From: Aureispira sp045105775
GTDB taxonomy: Bacteria; Bacteroidota; Bacteroidia; Chitinophagales; Saprospiraceae
Assembly (NCBI GenBank): GCA_045105775.1
Contig: JBGCDW010000264.1
Location: forward strand, 1 to 16,388
Length of the DNA: 16,388 nucleotides
Direction of reading: 5' to 3'
This document shows, piece by piece, positions 14,514 through 16,388 of the stretch. A program made the translations under genes and the position numbers. Each line of letters begins with the position of its first letter. Position 1 is the stretch's first letter. The notes beneath the pieces were generated by a model, which was not told where the DNA came from, made no database searches, and saw only the letters and a list, made by a program, of their open reading frames with translations.

Positions 14514-14724
14514 CAAAAAGAAATTTACTCTTTCTGTCCATTCTGTAGGAACTTGTTAGGCTTTCTTTTCTTTCAGTTTTTTGTAAAAAAAGTTACATAC
14601 AAGATGTTTAACCTTTTTAAAATGAATAATTAAAACTATTAAAAAATAAATTTCAAAAAAATGGTTATAATATGCTTATTGAGCCACATTACTAGATTTT
14701 AACAACAAAAACCACTTCTCTTTG

Positions 14725-14755
14725 TTTGATAATGTTAGTTAAAGTCCTAAATTTA
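14725..14755 (+). promoter_or_regulatory. Candidate promoter for the PaaY-like gene
   Basis: TTTG at 14725-14728 is followed after 19 bp by TAAATTTA at 14748-14755. This fits the Bacteroidota pattern TTTG-N19-21-TAnnTTTG with one mismatch in the -7 box. The distance to the ATG at 14800 is 44 bp, a plausible leader length. Confidence 0.35.
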
Positions 14756-14799
14756 AGTAAATGTTAAAATTACAAATCTAATTTACTCAAAAGGTCATT

Positions 14800-15402
14800 A
14801 TGTTCTACGAATTCCAAGGTTATAAACCTGTCGTTGATTCTACTGCTTTTGTTCATCCTCAAGCTAATGTAACAGGCAATGTGATCATTGGGGCTGATGT
14901 GTACATAGGCCCAGGAGCCGTTTTGAGAGGAGATTGGGGACAAATTGTTATAGAGGACGGTTGCAATGTTCAAGAAAACTGTGTGGTGCACATGTTTCCA
15001 GGTAAAACGGTACTCTTACACCACAGTGCACATATTGGACACGGAGCAGTTATTCATGGAGCAACAATAGGACGAAATGCCTTGGTGGGAATGAATGCGG
15101 TTGTAATGGATGATGTAGAAATTGGAGACAATTGTATTGTGGGTGCCTTGTGTTTTGTTCCTGCTAATACCAAAATTCCCAATCAAAAGCTAGTCGTGGG
15201 CAATCCTGCCAAAATTATTAAAGATCTACCAGATGCAATGGTCTCTTGGAAAAGAGAAGGCACAGGATTATATCAACAACTACCTGCTGAGTGCCGTGCC
15301 AGCCTACGCCCTTGTGAACCATTAACTACACGACCCAAGGAACAACCCGTACAAGATTTTTCTCAGTATAAAACTTGGCACGAACTCAATAGTAAGAAAT
15401 AG
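14800..15402 (+). CDS. PaaY/CaiE-type hexapeptide protein, gamma-carbonic-anhydrase fold
   Basis: A 200-residue left-handed beta-helix protein. Hexapeptide repeats run from about 16 to 136. The three metal-ligand histidines of the gamma-carbonic anhydrase site are present at His64 (NVQENCVVHM), His81 and His86 (GHGAVIHG). The C-terminal WKREGTGLYQQLPAECRASL is characteristic of PaaY and CaiE. PaaY is a thioesterase in phenylacetate degradation, but no paa genes are nearby, so the physiological role may differ and carbonic anhydrase activity is possible. Expected to be a cytoplasmic trimer. The ATG at 14800 gives the usual family start FYEFQGYKPVVD. The symbol paaY is not assigned because of missing context. 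Confidence 0.85.
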   Translation: MFYEFQGYKPVVDSTAFVHPQANVTGNVIIGADVYIGPGAVLRGDWGQIVIEDGCNVQENCVVHMFPGKTVLLHHSAHIGHGAVIHGATIGRNALVGMNAVVMDDVEIGDNCIVGALCFVPANTKIPNQKLVVGNPAKIIKDLPDAMVSWKREGTGLYQQLPAECRASLRPCEPLTTRPKEQPVQDFSQYKTWHELNSKK

Positions 15403-15570
15403 TTTTTACTAAAAAAAAATTATAAAATATAAATAATATTACTTCAAACACAGCATTCTACAAAACTTCCTGATAATTATGCTGTACTTATCATTCATAA
15501 AAAACTGGACACCCTACTCTTTCCAATTAAAAATTGGTTACTCCTTTTTTAAAACTTTAATTTAATAACT
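15403..15570. other. Intergenic region with weak inverted repeats
   Basis: The 168 bp between the PaaY-like gene and the alpha-oxoamine synthase hold two weak inverted repeats: ACAGCAT at 15450-15456 with its complement at 15479-15485 (22-nt loop), and CCAATT/AATTGG at 15523-15537 with a 3-nt loop. Neither is a good terminator, and no exact TAnnTTTG box was found, so cotranscription of the two genes cannot be excluded. Confidence 0.4.
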
Positions 15571-16388
15571 ATGATTGATACATTAAACCAAATTATTGAA
15601 TATGGAATTGAAAGAAATCTACTCCAAAATTTTACTTCAACAGCACATAATGTTCCCAATAGCTCTGTAGTTATTGAAGGACATGAAATGCTTAACTTTG
15701 GGTCTTGCAGCTATTTGGGACTTGAAAAACATAATGTACTCAAAGAAGGAACTATTGATGCTGTAACGAAATACGGCACTCAGTTTTCTTCTTCAAGAAC
15801 TTACCTTTCTCATGGTTTATATTACGAACTAGAAGACACCTTACGAGACATATTCCAGCGACCTTTGATTGTTACAGCTAGTACTACTTTAGGTCATCTA
15901 GCTACTATCCCCATAGTAGTTGGTAAAAATGATGCCGTAGTGCTAGATTTACAGGTGCATTCGAGTATTCAAATGACTATTCAACAATTAAAGGCAAAAG
16001 GTATTCCTACGTATATTATCCGACACAACTGCATGGAATCCCTAGAGATGAAGATCAAACATTTGTACAACAAATATGACAAGATTTGGTATTTTGCAGA
16101 TGGTGTGTATTCTATGTATGGAGATTATGCTCCTTTTGAGCAATTAGATGCTCTAATGGCCAAATATGAAAAATTTCACTTGTACATTGATGATGCACAT
16201 GGTATGGGCTGGACAGGTGAAAATGGTTGTGGGGTAGTACATAGCCGGATGAATAATACAGAAAAAATGATTTTGGCCGTTTCTCTGAACAAATCTTTTG
16301 GGGCTGCTGGTGGCTGTCTTATTTTTCCGAATGCAGAAATGGAGCGAAAAGTGCGGAATTGTGGTTCTACTTATATCTTTTCTGGCCC
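15571..16388 (+). CDS. Alpha-oxoamine synthase (PLP, class I/II aminotransferase fold), partial
   Basis: The first 272 codons of a gene cut by the right edge, with an intact frame throughout. The enzyme family condenses an acyl-CoA or acyl-ACP with an amino acid (KBL, AONS, serine palmitoyltransferase, ALAS, CqsA). Visible motifs: FGSCSYLGL (43-51), SRTYLSHGLYYELE (75-88), His130 stacking on PLP, DGVYSMYGDYAP (177-188), the PLP-binding DDAHGMGWTGENG (207-219) and SLNKSFGAAGG (238-248) with the Schiff-base Lys241. All are intact. N-terminal residues are more diverged than in a standard AONS, and the substrate cannot be told from this part. Possible products are a sphingolipid base, a biotin precursor or a signal molecule; neighbours to the right would decide. 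Confidence 0.9.
   Translation, partial: MIDTLNQIIEYGIERNLLQNFTSTAHNVPNSSVVIEGHEMLNFGSCSYLGLEKHNVLKEGTIDAVTKYGTQFSSSRTYLSHGLYYELEDTLRDIFQRPLIVTASTTLGHLATIPIVVGKNDAVVLDLQVHSSIQMTIQQLKAKGIPTYIIRHNCMESLEMKIKHLYNKYDKIWYFADGVYSMYGDYAPFEQLDALMAKYEKFHLYIDDAHGMGWTGENGCGVVHSRMNNTEKMILAVSLNKSFGAAGGCLIFPNAEMERKVRNCGSTYIFSG

Larger units (their letters stand above)
14401..14799. other. Divergent intergenic region, AT-rich
   Basis: About 400 bp between the divergent rseP and the PaaY-like gene. It is AT-rich with many A and T runs (14590-14660). It must hold both promoters. Two candidate boxes are listed separately (14506-14513 and 14725-14755). No RNA gene, long palindrome or conserved open frame was seen. 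Confidence 0.6.

Noticed and set aside
14770..14991. 73-codon minus-strand reading frame
   Set aside because: It is antisense to the conserved N-terminus of the PaaY-like gene.

Overview
The window reads as a chromosomal segment of a Bacteroidota bacterium, most likely from the Saprospirales (Aureispira/Saprospira-like). Evidence for the phylum: a bacillithiol ligase (BshC), a futalosine-pathway menaquinone enzyme (MqnB), a secreted protein with a CarboxypepD_reg-like domain, a PD-(D/E)XK family transposase/nuclease, many signal peptides ending in an -AQ motif, few obvious Shine-Dalgarno sequences, and promoter-like TAnnTTTG boxes. The genus is a guess. No rRNA, tRNA, CRISPR array or complete insertion sequence was seen.

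Layout. Positions 1-366 are non-standard DNA: 18 head-to-tail copies of a 16-bp unit, running off the left edge, then a perfect 66-bp palindrome built from 9-bp repeats around a REP-like core. A minus-strand block follows (374-5314): a secreted protein of unknown function, bshC, a DUF1415 protein, two tandem paralogous tail-anchored DUF2007-like proteins, and ndk with a clear terminator. A plus-strand block (5511-8616) carries a DUF2834-like membrane protein and a SLOG-like protein, a PDDEXK_2 nuclease whose stop overlaps the start of a small secreted protein, and a second secreted protein resembling a subtilase prodomain. It converges, with a 4-bp overlap, on a minus-strand pair (8613-11220): a TPR/AAA+ ATPase followed 1 bp later by a TPR protein with a multi-pass membrane domain. 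Then come mqnB (+), a REP-like palindrome that includes its stop codon, a secreted CarboxypepD_reg protein (-), rseP (-), a PaaY/gamma-carbonic-anhydrase-like hexapeptide protein (+), and the first 272 codons of an alpha-oxoamine synthase (+) cut by the right edge.

How the genes fit together. Most are core housekeeping genes: thiol biosynthesis, nucleotide balance, menaquinone, and envelope-stress proteolysis. They are interspersed with poorly characterised envelope proteins. The candidates for something less described are the AAA+/TPR-membrane pair, the nuclease/secreted-protein overlap with its operator-like palindrome, the DUF2007-like twins, and the repeat/palindrome complex at the left edge. 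No complete defence system or biosynthetic cluster can be demonstrated. The alpha-oxoamine synthase at the right edge could open a lipid or signal pathway outside the window.
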